Shown here: one piece after another, positions 15,410-23,772 of the stretch
Numbering within the stretch: the first letter of the stretch is position 1
Layout of the letters: each line of letters opens with the position of its first letter
Assembly (NCBI GenBank): GCA_902792435.1
Contig: CADAZN010000022.1
Location: 1 to 45,186, forward strand
Source: an uncultured Bacteroidales bacterium
GTDB lineage: Bacteria; Bacteroidota; Bacteroidia; Bacteroidales; Muribaculaceae
Direction: 5' to 3'
Length of the DNA stretch: 45,186 nt
The notes under the pieces: generated by a model
Databases searched by the model: none
What the model was told of the DNA's origin: nothing
Seen by the model: the letters and a program-made list of their open reading frames with translations, nothing else
Program-made: the position numbers and the translations under genes

Positions 15410-16322
15410 TGCTCAGGAGTTTGATGAATACGTCTTCAATATCGGGTACTATGGGCTTGATTTCCAATTCTTCGTGCCCAAGGTCAACAAGACGTTGCTC
15501 AATTGCTTGGGCGTCAAAACCGCTATCTGCCAATAAATGGTGATACTCGCCTGCAGTGTAGCAGTTGGCGATGCTGTTTTCCTCTCGCAGTGACTTGAGC
15601 AAAGCATACATGTCGTGCGCCTTGATGCCGTAGAGTTTGCCGTCAAATTTCTCTACCATGTGCTGTGGTGAGTCGATATCGAGCACGCGTCCGTTATTGC
15701 ACAAAGCTATGCGGTCGCAGCGGCTTGCCTCGTCCATATAGGGAGTGGAAACGAGAATCGATAGGCCTTGCTCGCGCAGGTTGTGCAACATGTCCCAAAA
15801 CTCACTTCGTGACACAGCATCAACACCAGTTGTGGGCTCATCAAGGAAGAGTACCGATGGCTTGTGGATAAGGGCACAGCTCAATGCCAATTTCTGCTTC
15901 ATGCCGCCCGACAAGCGGCCGGCACGGCGTTTCTTGAACGGCTCAATCTGCTTGTAGATGGGTGCCACGAGGTCGTAGTTCTGCTCAACTGTTACGCCAA
16001 AGAGGGTGGCAAAGAATTCCATGTTCTCTTCAATTGTAAGGTCGGGATAGAGCGAGAATTTACCTGGCATATAACCCACACGAGATCTCACTTTGCGATA
16101 GTCGGCAACCACATCAAGACCATCGACTTTAGCGTTTCCTTCGTCGGCGTTGAGCAGTGTGACAAGTATTTTGAATAGAGTTGTCTTTCCGGCACCATCG
16201 GGGCCTATCAGGCCGAATATCTCGCCACGCTGAACTTCGAGCGACACATGTTCAAGAGCCTTGACTGTGCCATAGCTCTTGCTGATGCCATTAACCTCTA
16301 TTGCCAGTGTGCTAGTGTCCAT
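15396..16322 (-). CDS. ABC transporter ATPase (YbhF N-terminal-half-like)
   Basis: A 308-residue ATPase. Walker A is GPDGAGKTT, the signature is LSGGMKQKL, Walker B is LFLDEPTTGVD, and the switch region reads VSTPYMDEASRC with Pro where a His is usual. A C-terminal extension of about 80 residues follows the nucleotide-binding domain. It matches the first half of fused YbhF proteins and likely pairs with the 248-residue ATPase. It begins 11 bp after the HlyD-like gene. Confidence 0.92.
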   Translation of the reverse strand: MDTSTLAIEVNGISKSYGTVKALEHVSLEVQRGEIFGLIGPDGAGKTTLFKILVTLLNADEGNAKVDGLDVVADYRKVRSRVGYMPGKFSLYPDLTIEENMEFFATLFGVTVEQNYDLVAPIYKQIEPFKKRRAGRLSGGMKQKLALSCALIHKPSVLFLDEPTTGVDAVSRSEFWDMLHNLREQGLSILVSTPYMDEASRCDRIALCNNGRVLDIDSPQHMVEKFDGKLYGIKAHDMYALLKSLREENSIANCYTAGEYHHLLADSGFDAQAIEQRLVDLGHEELEIKPIVPDIEDVFIKLLSNEQH

Positions 16323-16333
16323 ATAGAATTAGG

Positions 16334-17476
16334 TTACTTGAGTTTCACGTTGCCCGACAAGCCTAGTTTTAGGTAGCCGTCGTTTCTCACTGCAATTTTC
16401 ACTGCATAGACGAGATTGGCGCGGGTGTCCTTGGTTTGGATAGACTTGGGAGTGAACTCGCTTTCACTTGAAATCCAGCTTATCTTGCCGTTGTATTCAC
16501 GTGTCTTTCCACCACCGAAGTCGGCGATGATTTTCACTTGCTGGCCAATTTTGATGTCGGCGAGTTGGTCGCTAGTGAAATAGGCGCGCAGGTAAACGGT
16601 GCTCATGTCGGCAACCTTGAACAAGGGCTTGCCTGTGGTGGCAAACTCGCCTTGTTGTGCATACTTTGTGAGGATTGTGCCTTTCACTGGCGACATGATG
16701 ATGGAGTTCTGCATTTGGTTGTCGACAAGAGCTTTTTGTGCATCTATGCCTTGTTTTTGTGCGTCAATGCCGCGTTTTTGCGCATCTATGCCACGCTTTT
16801 GCGCGTCAACGCCTCGCATTTGCGCGTCCACCCCTCGCATCTGAGCGTCAACACCTTCTTTTTGTGCGGCATAACCTTGCCCCTGATTGTTGAGGCTCTG
16901 GTTGCTTGACTTAAGTTGGTCCTGAGTTGCTCCCAGTTGTTTCTCGAGGACAAGAATTTGATAATTGATGTCATCTACTTGCTTTTGTGATGCGGCGTTG
17001 TCTTTGAGCATTGCGGTGAAGCGTGCCTTCTCTTTTTTGAGGTTGGCAATCTGCTGCTTGATACTGGCGACTTGCCTCTCGATGTCGAGGATGCGACTGT
17101 CGTTGGAACTTTGGGTGGCATCGATTTGCTTCTTGCTGCTGTTCATGTTTGACTTGGTCTCGCTCATTTGCTGCTTGTTGGCGTCAAGTTGTGCCTTGTT
17201 GGCATCAAGGCCGGCTTTGGTAGCGTCGAGGTTGAGCTGATTAGCGTCGAACTGCGCCTTTTGTATTTCAAGCTGCGTCATGTCGAGATATCCGAGTTGA
17301 GTGTTGGCCTCCACTTCTTGTCCCTCCTCGATGTTCAGCGACTTGATTTCGCCTGACCCTTTTGCCGAAACCACTACTTCGGTAGCTTCGAAGGTGCCAG
17401 TGGCATCCCAATCGTTGTCGTTGCTACATGCCGTGGCAATGGCAGCAATGCTCATGATGAAGATTATCTGTTTCAT
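16334..17476 (-). CDS. HlyD-family periplasmic adaptor lipoprotein (YbhG-like)
   Basis: A 380-residue adaptor that links the inner-membrane ABC exporter to the TolC-like channel. The lipobox ATAC places the lipidated cysteine at residue 17. The biotinyl-lipoyl half-motif is ATEVVVSAKGSGEIKSLNIE, followed by a very long alpha-helical hairpin (about 75-255) and the barrel-like C-terminal part (IIMSPVKGTILTKYAQQGEF). The second helix contains about seven tandem 7-residue units of the form DAQKRGI or DAQMRGV (residues about 205-250), coded by 21-bp repeats at 16731-16860. Such repeats set the length of the coiled coil and could vary between strains. It overlaps the TolC-like gene by 4 bp (ATGA). 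Confidence 0.92.
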   Translation of the reverse strand: MKQIIFIMSIAAIATACSNDNDWDATGTFEATEVVVSAKGSGEIKSLNIEEGQEVEANTQLGYLDMTQLEIQKAQFDANQLNLDATKAGLDANKAQLDANKQQMSETKSNMNSSKKQIDATQSSNDSRILDIERQVASIKQQIANLKKEKARFTAMLKDNAASQKQVDDINYQILVLEKQLGATQDQLKSSNQSLNNQGQGYAAQKEGVDAQMRGVDAQMRGVDAQKRGIDAQKRGIDAQKQGIDAQKALVDNQMQNSIIMSPVKGTILTKYAQQGEFATTGKPLFKVADMSTVYLRAYFTSDQLADIKIGQQVKIIADFGGGKTREYNGKISWISSESEFTPKSIQTKDTRANLVYAVKIAVRNDGYLKLGLSGNVKLK

Positions 17477-18753
17477 TGGTTTACAGTGTTTTTTAAGTCA
17501 TATATGGTTTTCAGTAACTCGATGTTGTGGATGATTTGCGACTGGGCAGCGGTGTTCTCGTCGGTGATTCGCTCCACAAGACGATGGATGTCGATGACAC
17601 CATTGCGCAATTTCGACTCCTCGGCAAGGCGCACGTCGCGACGCAGGCTCACTATGGTTGCATCGCTAGTTATGAGCTCACGCAGACGAGAGATTTCATC
17701 GTTCTCGTGGCTAGCTTCCAGACGGGTGTTGAGCAGGAACACGTCGCGTTGTAGCTCGGCTTGCTGACGGGCGGTTGTGAGTTTGCTCAAGTTGTTCTTT
17801 CGATCATAGAGGCTGCTCAAGCTCCAGGTGGCTCGCACTCCCACCATGGCATTGAGCGACCATTTACGGTTAATCATGTTCTCAAAGGTGTTGTAGCCTG
17901 GGTAGCCGTAGAAAGCTTGACCAAAAGCGCTGATTACAGGCAAAACCGAGGCATTTATTGTCTTTTCGCGGGCATTGAGGGTGCCTATCTTGGCATCAAT
18001 GAGCCGTAATTCTGGGCGGTTAATCACGGTCATTCCAGGCTCTGTTGCACTGGGACGCACTAGACTTCGGCCGCCCAACTGCTCACCAATGAGAATCTCG
18101 AGCATGTGCTTATAGGCATCTCGATTCCATACCATGGTTGTCTTGCCTTGCTCCACTGTCATGATTTCGGCGCGTAGCATACTTTCATCGGCACTTGTGG
18201 CAACTCCGTTTCTAACGTGCGATTGCAACTTGTCGAGGTTGCCATTGAGCATTTCCAGAGTCATGTCGGTCTGCTTGATGCGGTCATCCATGAGTAGCAC
18301 GCCAAAGAATAGGTCATTCACACGCTTGTTGAGGCCGTAGAGGTCAACGTCGGTCTGTGCTTTTTGCTCCAATTCTTGAGCCTCGCTCAGTGCGCGCTCG
18401 CTGTTGGCTTTGCCGCCGTCATAAATTTTTTGGTTTACATCAAGCTGGACTCGGTATTGATCTTTGGCAAGACCTTTCATCTCTAGACCACTTGTGGCGA
18501 GCATCGATTTCATTTGGTCGGGGAACGATGGTGTCTCGTTTTGATAGGTGGCTTGTGCGCTCAGGTTCACTTGCGGCAACCATGAGTGTTTGAGATTGTC
18601 GAGGGTGTATTTGCTACTTTGCTCAATAAGCCCATACTGCCTGATGAGAGGGTAGTTCTCTCGAGCAAGCTGTTGGCAGCGCTCAATGGTGAGTTGAGCA
18701 TTGGCACCTAGTAACATGAGGGCACCTAATGATAATAATATGATTCGTTTCAT
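17473..18753 (-). CDS. TolC-like outer membrane efflux protein
   Basis: A 426-residue outer membrane channel of the OEP family. The start at 18753 is chosen because it gives a clean signal peptide (MKRIILLSLGALMLLGANAQ) and overlaps the TetR stop as ATGA; a start at 18816 would add 21 implausible residues within the TetR gene. After LTIERCQQLARENYP, the protein shows the usual long helices of the family with two internal repeats. It should form the outer exit of the tripartite pump coded by this operon. Confidence 0.92.
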   Translation of the reverse strand: MKRIILLSLGALMLLGANAQLTIERCQQLARENYPLIRQYGLIEQSSKYTLDNLKHSWLPQVNLSAQATYQNETPSFPDQMKSMLATSGLEMKGLAKDQYRVQLDVNQKIYDGGKANSERALSEAQELEQKAQTDVDLYGLNKRVNDLFFGVLLMDDRIKQTDMTLEMLNGNLDKLQSHVRNGVATSADESMLRAEIMTVEQGKTTMVWNRDAYKHMLEILIGEQLGGRSLVRPSATEPGMTVINRPELRLIDAKIGTLNAREKTINASVLPVISAFGQAFYGYPGYNTFENMINRKWSLNAMVGVRATWSLSSLYDRKNNLSKLTTARQQAELQRDVFLLNTRLEASHENDEISRLRELITSDATIVSLRRDVRLAEESKLRNGVIDIHRLVERITDENTAAQSQIIHNIELLKTIYDLKNTVNQ

Positions 18754-19379
18754 GCTTGTGATGGTGTTAGTCGTCGCATTATTAGTTCTATGTTTTCTTT
18801 CTTCCTTAGATCCCAAAAGTTGCTATCGTCATTTAAGTTGAGTCCTGTTGCAGCTTCATAAACTGGCTTGACAATGAATGGGAACACATTGAGAGAAATC
18901 ATGTCAAGCAGTAGGGTAGTAGCATCTATAGGGCTTATCTCGCCGATAGATACAGCCTGATCGATATCCTTTTGCATGGTAAAAAGTACATTACCGGCAA
19001 AGGTGCTTATAATGTTCTTTATAACGGCAAAACGTTCTGGTCGTGAAGCGACTTCTCTAATCATGAACAGTGGTAACCGGGGATTCTGTCTGATTGCCTC
19101 AAAGTGGATGTCCAGAGCCTCGGCCATGCGTTGCTTGAATGGCTTTTCAGTTTGGGTGAAAACTTCTAATATACCTTCCACGAGCATGCCCATGGTCTCA
19201 TGAAAGATGCGCTCAAAGAGTTGTTCCTTGGTCTTGAAGTAGTAGTGGAGCATGGCGTGGGTAACACCGGCATTGCGGGCTATTGATGTGGTGCGAGCTC
19301 CGTCATAGCCCTTGTCAAGAAACTCCTCTTTGGCAGCGGCAAGTATAACTTGCTCTTTATTGTTTTGATGCTTTGTCAT
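18750..19379 (-). CDS. TetR-family regulator of the efflux operon
   Basis: A 209-residue repressor-type regulator. The N-terminal HTH spans about residues 10-55 (ILAAAKEEFLDKGYDGARTT, then VTHAMLHYYFKTKEQLF). The C-terminal ligand-binding part is helical and its ligand cannot be read. It is the first gene of the seven-gene operon, so it probably represses its own transcript and the pump together and is released by a pump substrate. Two near-identical palindromes upstream (19441-19456 and about 19510-19525) are candidate operators. Confidence 0.93.
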   Translation of the reverse strand: MTKHQNNKEQVILAAAKEEFLDKGYDGARTTSIARNAGVTHAMLHYYFKTKEQLFERIFHETMGMLVEGILEVFTQTEKPFKQRMAEALDIHFEAIRQNPRLPLFMIREVASRPERFAVIKNIISTFAGNVLFTMQKDIDQAVSIGEISPIDATTLLLDMISLNVFPFIVKPVYEAATGLNLNDDSNFWDLRKKENIELIMRRLTPSQA

Positions 19380-19440
19380 ATATTATTAAGTTGATTTAAA
19401 CTTTTGACTAATATTGTGTTGCGATATTGTGTCTCGTTTG

Positions 19441-19525
19441 TTAACAAAATTGTTAATAAATTTCTTGCTGCAAAGAAATAACATAATTTTGAATTATGCA
19501 AGAAAATTCTAACAAAATTGTTAAT
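19441..19525. promoter_or_regulatory. Two candidate TetR operator palindromes
   Basis: TTAACAA-AA-TTGTTAA lies at 19441-19456 and TAACAA-AA-TTGTTA at 19510-19523. They share the 15-bp word AACAAAATTGTTAAT, begin 68 bp apart, and lie 62 and 131 bp before the TetR start. Paired palindromes of this size before a self-regulating tetR operon fit operators. I see no good TAnnTTTG match for the minus strand here, so the promoter itself is unplaced. Confidence 0.55.
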
Positions 19526-19609
19526 GTTTTTGTCAAAAAAATATATCTTGCCTTAATTATGTTTTTGTGTAATGTGCCTCACTATCACCTTTGGCATATA
19601 TATAAAATG

Positions 19610-19645
19610 AGCGCCGACACTGGGATTAGCATGGGTGTCGGCGCT
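19610..19645 (-). terminator. Hairpin terminator after the PAP2 gene
   Basis: AGCGCCGACAC (19610-19620) pairs perfectly with GTGTCGGCGCT (19635-19645). On the minus strand it is followed by CATTTTATA, and it lies 19 bp after the PAP2 stop, before the efflux operon. Confidence 0.75.
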
Positions 19646-19663
19646 ACAATATTAGGTTATGAC

Positions 19664-20536
19664 TTATCGTCTGATTATCTTTTGACCGTTTTGGATGATG
19701 ATGCCGCGTGTTTCACTTGTAGCGCGAATTCCGCTGATGGTGTAAGCTTGCGAGGAACCGACTGGCATGCTGAAAGAGTTTTCAGCAACACCGCTTGTTC
19801 CACCTGTCAGTTGATTAAATTCTTGTTGAGCTTTAGCCAACTGCTCGCGGAAACGTGGGTTGCCTTGCAATTTTGCATAAAGAACTGATCCACCCAGACG
19901 TCCTGCATCCACGTCGCTCTGCCAGTGGTATCCAGCAATTACACGACTTTGACCATACTCATAGCCTCGAGCCAAAAGTTGGTCAGCAACAGCGGGGTTG
20001 ATGTCCGACAGCAACAATGCCATAGTCCAGCCGAGAACGGTGTGTCCCGAAGGGTAGGAACCGTTGTTGATGTGCGACTCCTCTTGTTCTGGTACAAGGG
20101 TTTGCTGGTTATAGTACACGAAGGGACGAGTACGTTTATACTCTTGTTTTGCGCGGTCGCTAATACTGTCGCAAGTAGCACCTACGTCCTGCATGAGGGT
20201 GTACAACTCGGGAGTGCCTGTCTTACTGATTTCAAGGCCGAGAATAGGGCAGAACTCTTGAATGATGGTTTGCATTCCATAAACAGCATCACGAATAGCC
20301 ATTGCAGCGCGCTCAGGGTCTTGGCGTTGACGAATGCCCCAAAGGTATTGGGTCTGGTCGGCAGCAAAGCGCGAAGACTCAAAATCAGGTGGGGGTGGTA
20401 AGAAGTTTACCATGTTAGGTAACTCGGCCTGCGTAAAATAGGCATGGCCGTTTTGCTCGTCTTGTCCTGCAAAGACCGAAATTGTGCCACACACAACAAA
20501 GATGGTGGCAAGAATGAATTTGTTGAATTTGTTCAT
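19664..20536 (-). CDS. Secreted PAP2 / class A acid phosphatase with C-terminal sorting-like tail
   Basis: A 290-residue exported phosphatase. A signal peptide ends near residue 24. The three PAP2 motifs are present: KRTRPF, YPSGHT with His165, and SRVIAGYHWQSDVD with His204 as the nucleophile. The spacing and the long N-terminal part fit class A bacterial acid phosphatases (PhoN-like), which hydrolyse a range of phosphomonoesters outside the inner membrane. The last 40 residues (FSMPVGSSQAYTISGIRA and on to GIIIQNGQKIIRR) resemble the Bacteroidales C-terminal signature, so it may be surface-linked instead of free in the periplasm. It is a single gene with its own terminator. Confidence 0.9.
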   Translation of the reverse strand: MNKFNKFILATIFVVCGTISVFAGQDEQNGHAYFTQAELPNMVNFLPPPPDFESSRFAADQTQYLWGIRQRQDPERAAMAIRDAVYGMQTIIQEFCPILGLEISKTGTPELYTLMQDVGATCDSISDRAKQEYKRTRPFVYYNQQTLVPEQEESHINNGSYPSGHTVLGWTMALLLSDINPAVADQLLARGYEYGQSRVIAGYHWQSDVDAGRLGGSVLYAKLQGNPRFREQLAKAQQEFNQLTGGTSGVAENSFSMPVGSSQAYTISGIRATSETRGIIIQNGQKIIRR

Positions 20537-20931
20537 GTGAATAAAAGTTTAGTATATATTTATTGGTAAAAATCCTGATTAGTCAGCCTTTTATGTTTGG
20601 TTCACTAATTTGTTGCTAGATGCCTGTATTGCTGCATTTAAATTGGCACCAAGCCCATTCCACGCCACAAATTTAGCATTTTTTTTCGAAATATATGCAA
20701 ATCACCTACTAGAAAATGTGAGAAAGTTGCATGGTGTTTTTATTATATGACTTGTCACAAAGTAAGAGGCTATGAGGGGAATTAAGTCAATAGTTTTGTT
20801 TTTTTCTTCAATTTTGGTCGTTATGGGGAATTAAAAATGAAGGATTAATTGGGGAGATTGTTTTTTTTCATACATTTGCAAAGTAATAGTAAAATATATT
20901 CCTATTTACCTAAATTATTAAATTCAAGAAA
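20537..20931. promoter_or_regulatory. Divergent promoter region of PAP2 and leucine-rich repeat genes
   Basis: No gene is seen in this 395-bp AT-rich gap. A minus-strand -7 candidate TAAATTTG lies at 20668-20675, giving the PAP2 gene a leader of about 130 nt. A plus-strand -7 element TACATTTG at 20871-20878 serves the leucine-rich repeat gene with a leader of about 50 nt. No strong hairpin was found between them. Confidence 0.5.
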
Positions 20932-22842
20932 ATGAAAAAAAATTACCTTTTAACAGCCGCAACGGCATTGCTTGCCCTCGGTATGCAAGCTCAGACAACC
21001 TTCACTTCGGGTCAAATCACCTACACAGTGACAGGTGAAAACACTGTTGAATGTAGCGGTGTAGACAACGCAGCCACTAGTATTGAAATCCCTTCCACTG
21101 TCGAGAATGGTGGCGTGACCTATGATGTTAAAGCCATTGGCGAAGGCGCATTCAAGTGGAGTAATCTAATCTCGGCGGTAATCCCTGGTTCGGTTGAAAC
21201 AATCAAAGCCCAGGCTTTCTATTACAGCGACCTAACCAACGTTACCTTTGGTGATGGAGTGAAGTACATTGGTGACTATGCCTTCTCCAGCCTTGGTCTC
21301 ACCAATCTCACTCTCCCTAACAGCGTGGAGTGGATTGGCAATAGTGCATTTTACAACCAGCACAACTCTAGCTACCAACCTTGCTTAACTCAGGTGGACC
21401 TGGGCAATGGTGTTAAGCACATTGGCAACGCAGCGTTCTACAAGTTGGCAGCCACTAGCATTGAAATCCCTGCATCGACCGAGGAGATTGGTTCAACATG
21501 TTTCTTGTACAGCAAACTCGAGACAGTGACCCTCAACGAGGGCTTGAAGAAAATAGGCGATGGTGCGTTCAACAACTGCACAGCCCTTAGCAGCATCACC
21601 CTGCCATCGACATTAGAGGAAATTGGCATGGAGGCTTTCCTTAACGACAAGGCTCTCACCGCCATCAATATCCCTGCTGGCGTTACAACCATAGGAGAAA
21701 GCGCTATAGCAAACTCAGCAGTGAGCACAATTACCCTGGATCCAGCCAACACCGCATTTGTTATGGAAAATGGCGTGCTCTACACCGCTGACAAGACATT
21801 ACTTCAAATGGCACCGATGACAGGTGTCACCACCCATGTGGTAAATGAGAATTGCTTGGGAATCGTTGGTGGTGCTTTCTGGGGCAGCGAGCTGCAAAGC
21901 ATCACGCTTAACAAGAAACTTACCGCTCTGGGTTATGCTTGCTTCGAGAGCAGCCTCTTGAGCGAAATCAATCTTGATGGTCCCGAAAACATCAACTTTA
22001 TTGACGAGCAGGTTTTTGCCGACACGAAGCTTACCGAGGTGGTTCTTCCCTCTAGCCCATATTACTTGAATGATGGCGAATTTGCCAGCTGCACATCGCT
22101 GACATCACTCACTATTCCCGAGGGCATCACCGAGATTTATCCTCACGCTCTCCACAACTGCTCTGCTCTGCAGTCTATAACCTGCCTGAGCGCTGTTCCT
22201 CCCACCATTATGGATTACTATGAGGACTATGACATGCCATTCTACAATAGCAACTCTAGCGCTATTCTCTATGTTCCCAAGGGCAGCAAGAGCGCTTATC
22301 AAGCTACCGAGTGGAGTTACTACAATATTATTGAACAGGCTCTGCCACTAGAAGTTGTATCAACCAGTCCAACGTCGGGAGACAACGCTGCGCAGTATCA
22401 AACTTTCTCGTTTGAGGTAACCTTCAACCAACCTGTGACTGTTGCCCAGAACAATCCCGATGTAAAAATCTACGTTGGCGAAATCGGTAGCAGCGAGACC
22501 CTTAGTCCACTTGACAGCTGGTATGCCACCATGAACAACGAGACTACACTTCATGTTTGGGGTAGCGATTACGACGGCTTTGTTGACTATTTCACAAGTG
22601 ATAGCGAAAAGACCTATTATGTGGTTATTCCCGCTGGAGTCGTGACTTGCGAAGCTGGTTCAAACGAGGAAATCATTATCATTCTCAATCCTAAAAACAC
22701 CGCGATTGACTCCCTGAGCAGCGACAGCAATGCCACCATCGAGGCTATCTACAACATCAATGGCCAGCAAATGCGTGAGATGCAGAAAGGCATCAACATC
22801 GTTCGCTTCAGCGACGGCACTGTAAAGAAGATTATGAAATAA
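20932..22842 (+). CDS. BspA-type leucine-rich repeat surface protein
   Basis: A 636-residue secreted protein. A signal peptide (MKKNYLLTAATALLALGMQA) is followed by LRR_5 (BspA/TpLRR) repeats over about residues 45-450, with recurring units such as IEIPSTVENGGVTYDV, AIGEGAF and SITLPSTLEEIG. Residues about 465-590 form an Ig-like beta-sandwich (VVSTSPTSGDNAAQYQTFSF). The end (YNINGQQMREM, then a basic VKKIMK) resembles the Bacteroidales sorting tail. Proteins of this kind bind host or bacterial surfaces, but the ligand is not shown by sequence. It is a single gene with its own promoter and a strong terminator. Confidence 0.9.
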   Translation: MKKNYLLTAATALLALGMQAQTTFTSGQITYTVTGENTVECSGVDNAATSIEIPSTVENGGVTYDVKAIGEGAFKWSNLISAVIPGSVETIKAQAFYYSDLTNVTFGDGVKYIGDYAFSSLGLTNLTLPNSVEWIGNSAFYNQHNSSYQPCLTQVDLGNGVKHIGNAAFYKLAATSIEIPASTEEIGSTCFLYSKLETVTLNEGLKKIGDGAFNNCTALSSITLPSTLEEIGMEAFLNDKALTAINIPAGVTTIGESAIANSAVSTITLDPANTAFVMENGVLYTADKTLLQMAPMTGVTTHVVNENCLGIVGGAFWGSELQSITLNKKLTALGYACFESSLLSEINLDGPENINFIDEQVFADTKLTEVVLPSSPYYLNDGEFASCTSLTSLTIPEGITEIYPHALHNCSALQSITCLSAVPPTIMDYYEDYDMPFYNSNSSAILYVPKGSKSAYQATEWSYYNIIEQALPLEVVSTSPTSGDNAAQYQTFSFEVTFNQPVTVAQNNPDVKIYVGEIGSSETLSPLDSWYATMNNETTLHVWGSDYDGFVDYFTSDSEKTYYVVIPAGVVTCEAGSNEEIIIILNPKNTAIDSLSSDSNATIEAIYNINGQQMREMQKGINIVRFSDGTVKKIMK

Positions 22843-22864
22843 TCAACAAACACACTTAACTACA

Positions 22865-22897
22865 CAACCCTGGGCAAAAAGCTCAGGGTTGTTTTTT
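22865..22897 (+). terminator. Rho-independent terminator of the leucine-rich repeat gene
   Basis: CAACCCTGGGC pairs with GCTCAGGGTTG (one G-T pair, loop of five A), followed by a run of six T. It begins 22 bp after the stop codon. Confidence 0.9.
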
Positions 22898-22914
22898 CTA
22901 ATGCACTAATGTTG

Positions 22915-22998
22915 GATAAATTAGGCGGCGTCTTGGAAGTAAAAAAGAAAAACTTTGTCTTTCTTTTTGTATTTCACTCGACTTGCACTAATTTTGCA
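22915..22998 (+). promoter_or_regulatory. 85-bp promoter element with palindrome (copy 1)
   Basis: From left to right it holds GATAAATTAGGCGGCG, a 9-bp palindrome AAAAAGAAA (22942-22950) / TTTCTTTTT (22960-22968) with loop AACTTTGTC, a TTTTG -33 box (22965-22969), CTTGCAC and a TAATTTTG -7 box (22989-22996). The same layout recurs on the minus strand at 26870-26953. The -7 box ends only 4 nt before the ATG at 23001. Confidence 0.7.
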
Positions 22999-23000
22999 CC

Positions 23001-23696
23001 ATGAAGAAATTATTAGTAATTGTTATATGTGTTGTTGCGGCTCTCACATCGTGGGCCGGCAGCAAAGACACTGACGAGTATATTCAGGTTGACTGGTATC
23101 CTCTCTGCACCGATAGTGTGGGGTGGAATATATATACAGGTGGTTTTGTCATTGGCTGGGACAATGCCAGTGGCATCGACGTGAACATGGGTCGCAGCAT
23201 TGACATCGGCTGGCTCAACGTGATTGGCGCCAAGTTTAAAACTCGGCACGGCCAACGCATTACTATGGGACTGGGCATTGACTGGCGAAACTTTAAGTTG
23301 AATAAAAACGTGCGGTTCCAGCAGAACAATGACTATCTATCGGTAGGTCCATATCCCGAAGGTGCTGAACCTAAGTCTTCTCGCGTGAAAGTGTTCTCAC
23401 TAACCATGCCGTTGCTAGTGCGTCAACGACTGTTTAACACGGTAGATATTTTTGCTGGACCAGTGGTAAACTTCAATCTTCATGCTAGCGTTGAGACTAT
23501 CTACACTCTTAATGGCGAGAAAGTCAAGGAGTCGAGCAACAAGATTCACCCAGTGCCTGTAACGGTTGACATTCTGGGTGGAGTGAAGTGGAAATTTATT
23601 GGTGCCTATGTGCGGTATAGTCCCTGCCACGTTCTTCAAGAGCGATATGCCACAGTCTTTACGCCCTTCACCACCGGCATTATCATGGGATTTTAA
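23001..23696 (+). CDS. Predicted outer membrane beta-barrel protein, function unknown
   Basis: A 231-residue exported protein. A signal peptide (MKKLLVIVICVVAALTSWAG) is followed by alternating amphipathic strands with many aromatic and glycine residues (WNIYTGGFVIGWDN, ITMGLGIDWRNFKL, VDIFAGPVVNFNL, FIGAYVRYSPC) and it ends in a phenylalanine (GIIMGF), as expected for a small beta-barrel. I do not recognise a named family; it is of the general PorT-like type common in Bacteroidales. The start is firm because of the signal peptide, which makes the very short promoter-to-start distance notable: the mRNA may be nearly leaderless. Confidence 0.75.
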   Translation: MKKLLVIVICVVAALTSWAGSKDTDEYIQVDWYPLCTDSVGWNIYTGGFVIGWDNASGIDVNMGRSIDIGWLNVIGAKFKTRHGQRITMGLGIDWRNFKLNKNVRFQQNNDYLSVGPYPEGAEPKSSRVKVFSLTMPLLVRQRLFNTVDIFAGPVVNFNLHASVETIYTLNGEKVKESSNKIHPVPVTVDILGGVKWKFIGAYVRYSPCHVLQERYATVFTPFTTGIIMGF

Positions 23697-23772
23697 ATAA
23701 AATATTTGCTCATTAAATCAAATTGCAGTAATTTCGCACGATTTTTTAAGAAAACATACAACATTACACAAT

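Noticed and set aside
18754-18816. Longer start for the TolC-like protein
   Set aside because: It would place 21 charged residues before the signal peptide and lie wholly inside the TetR gene.
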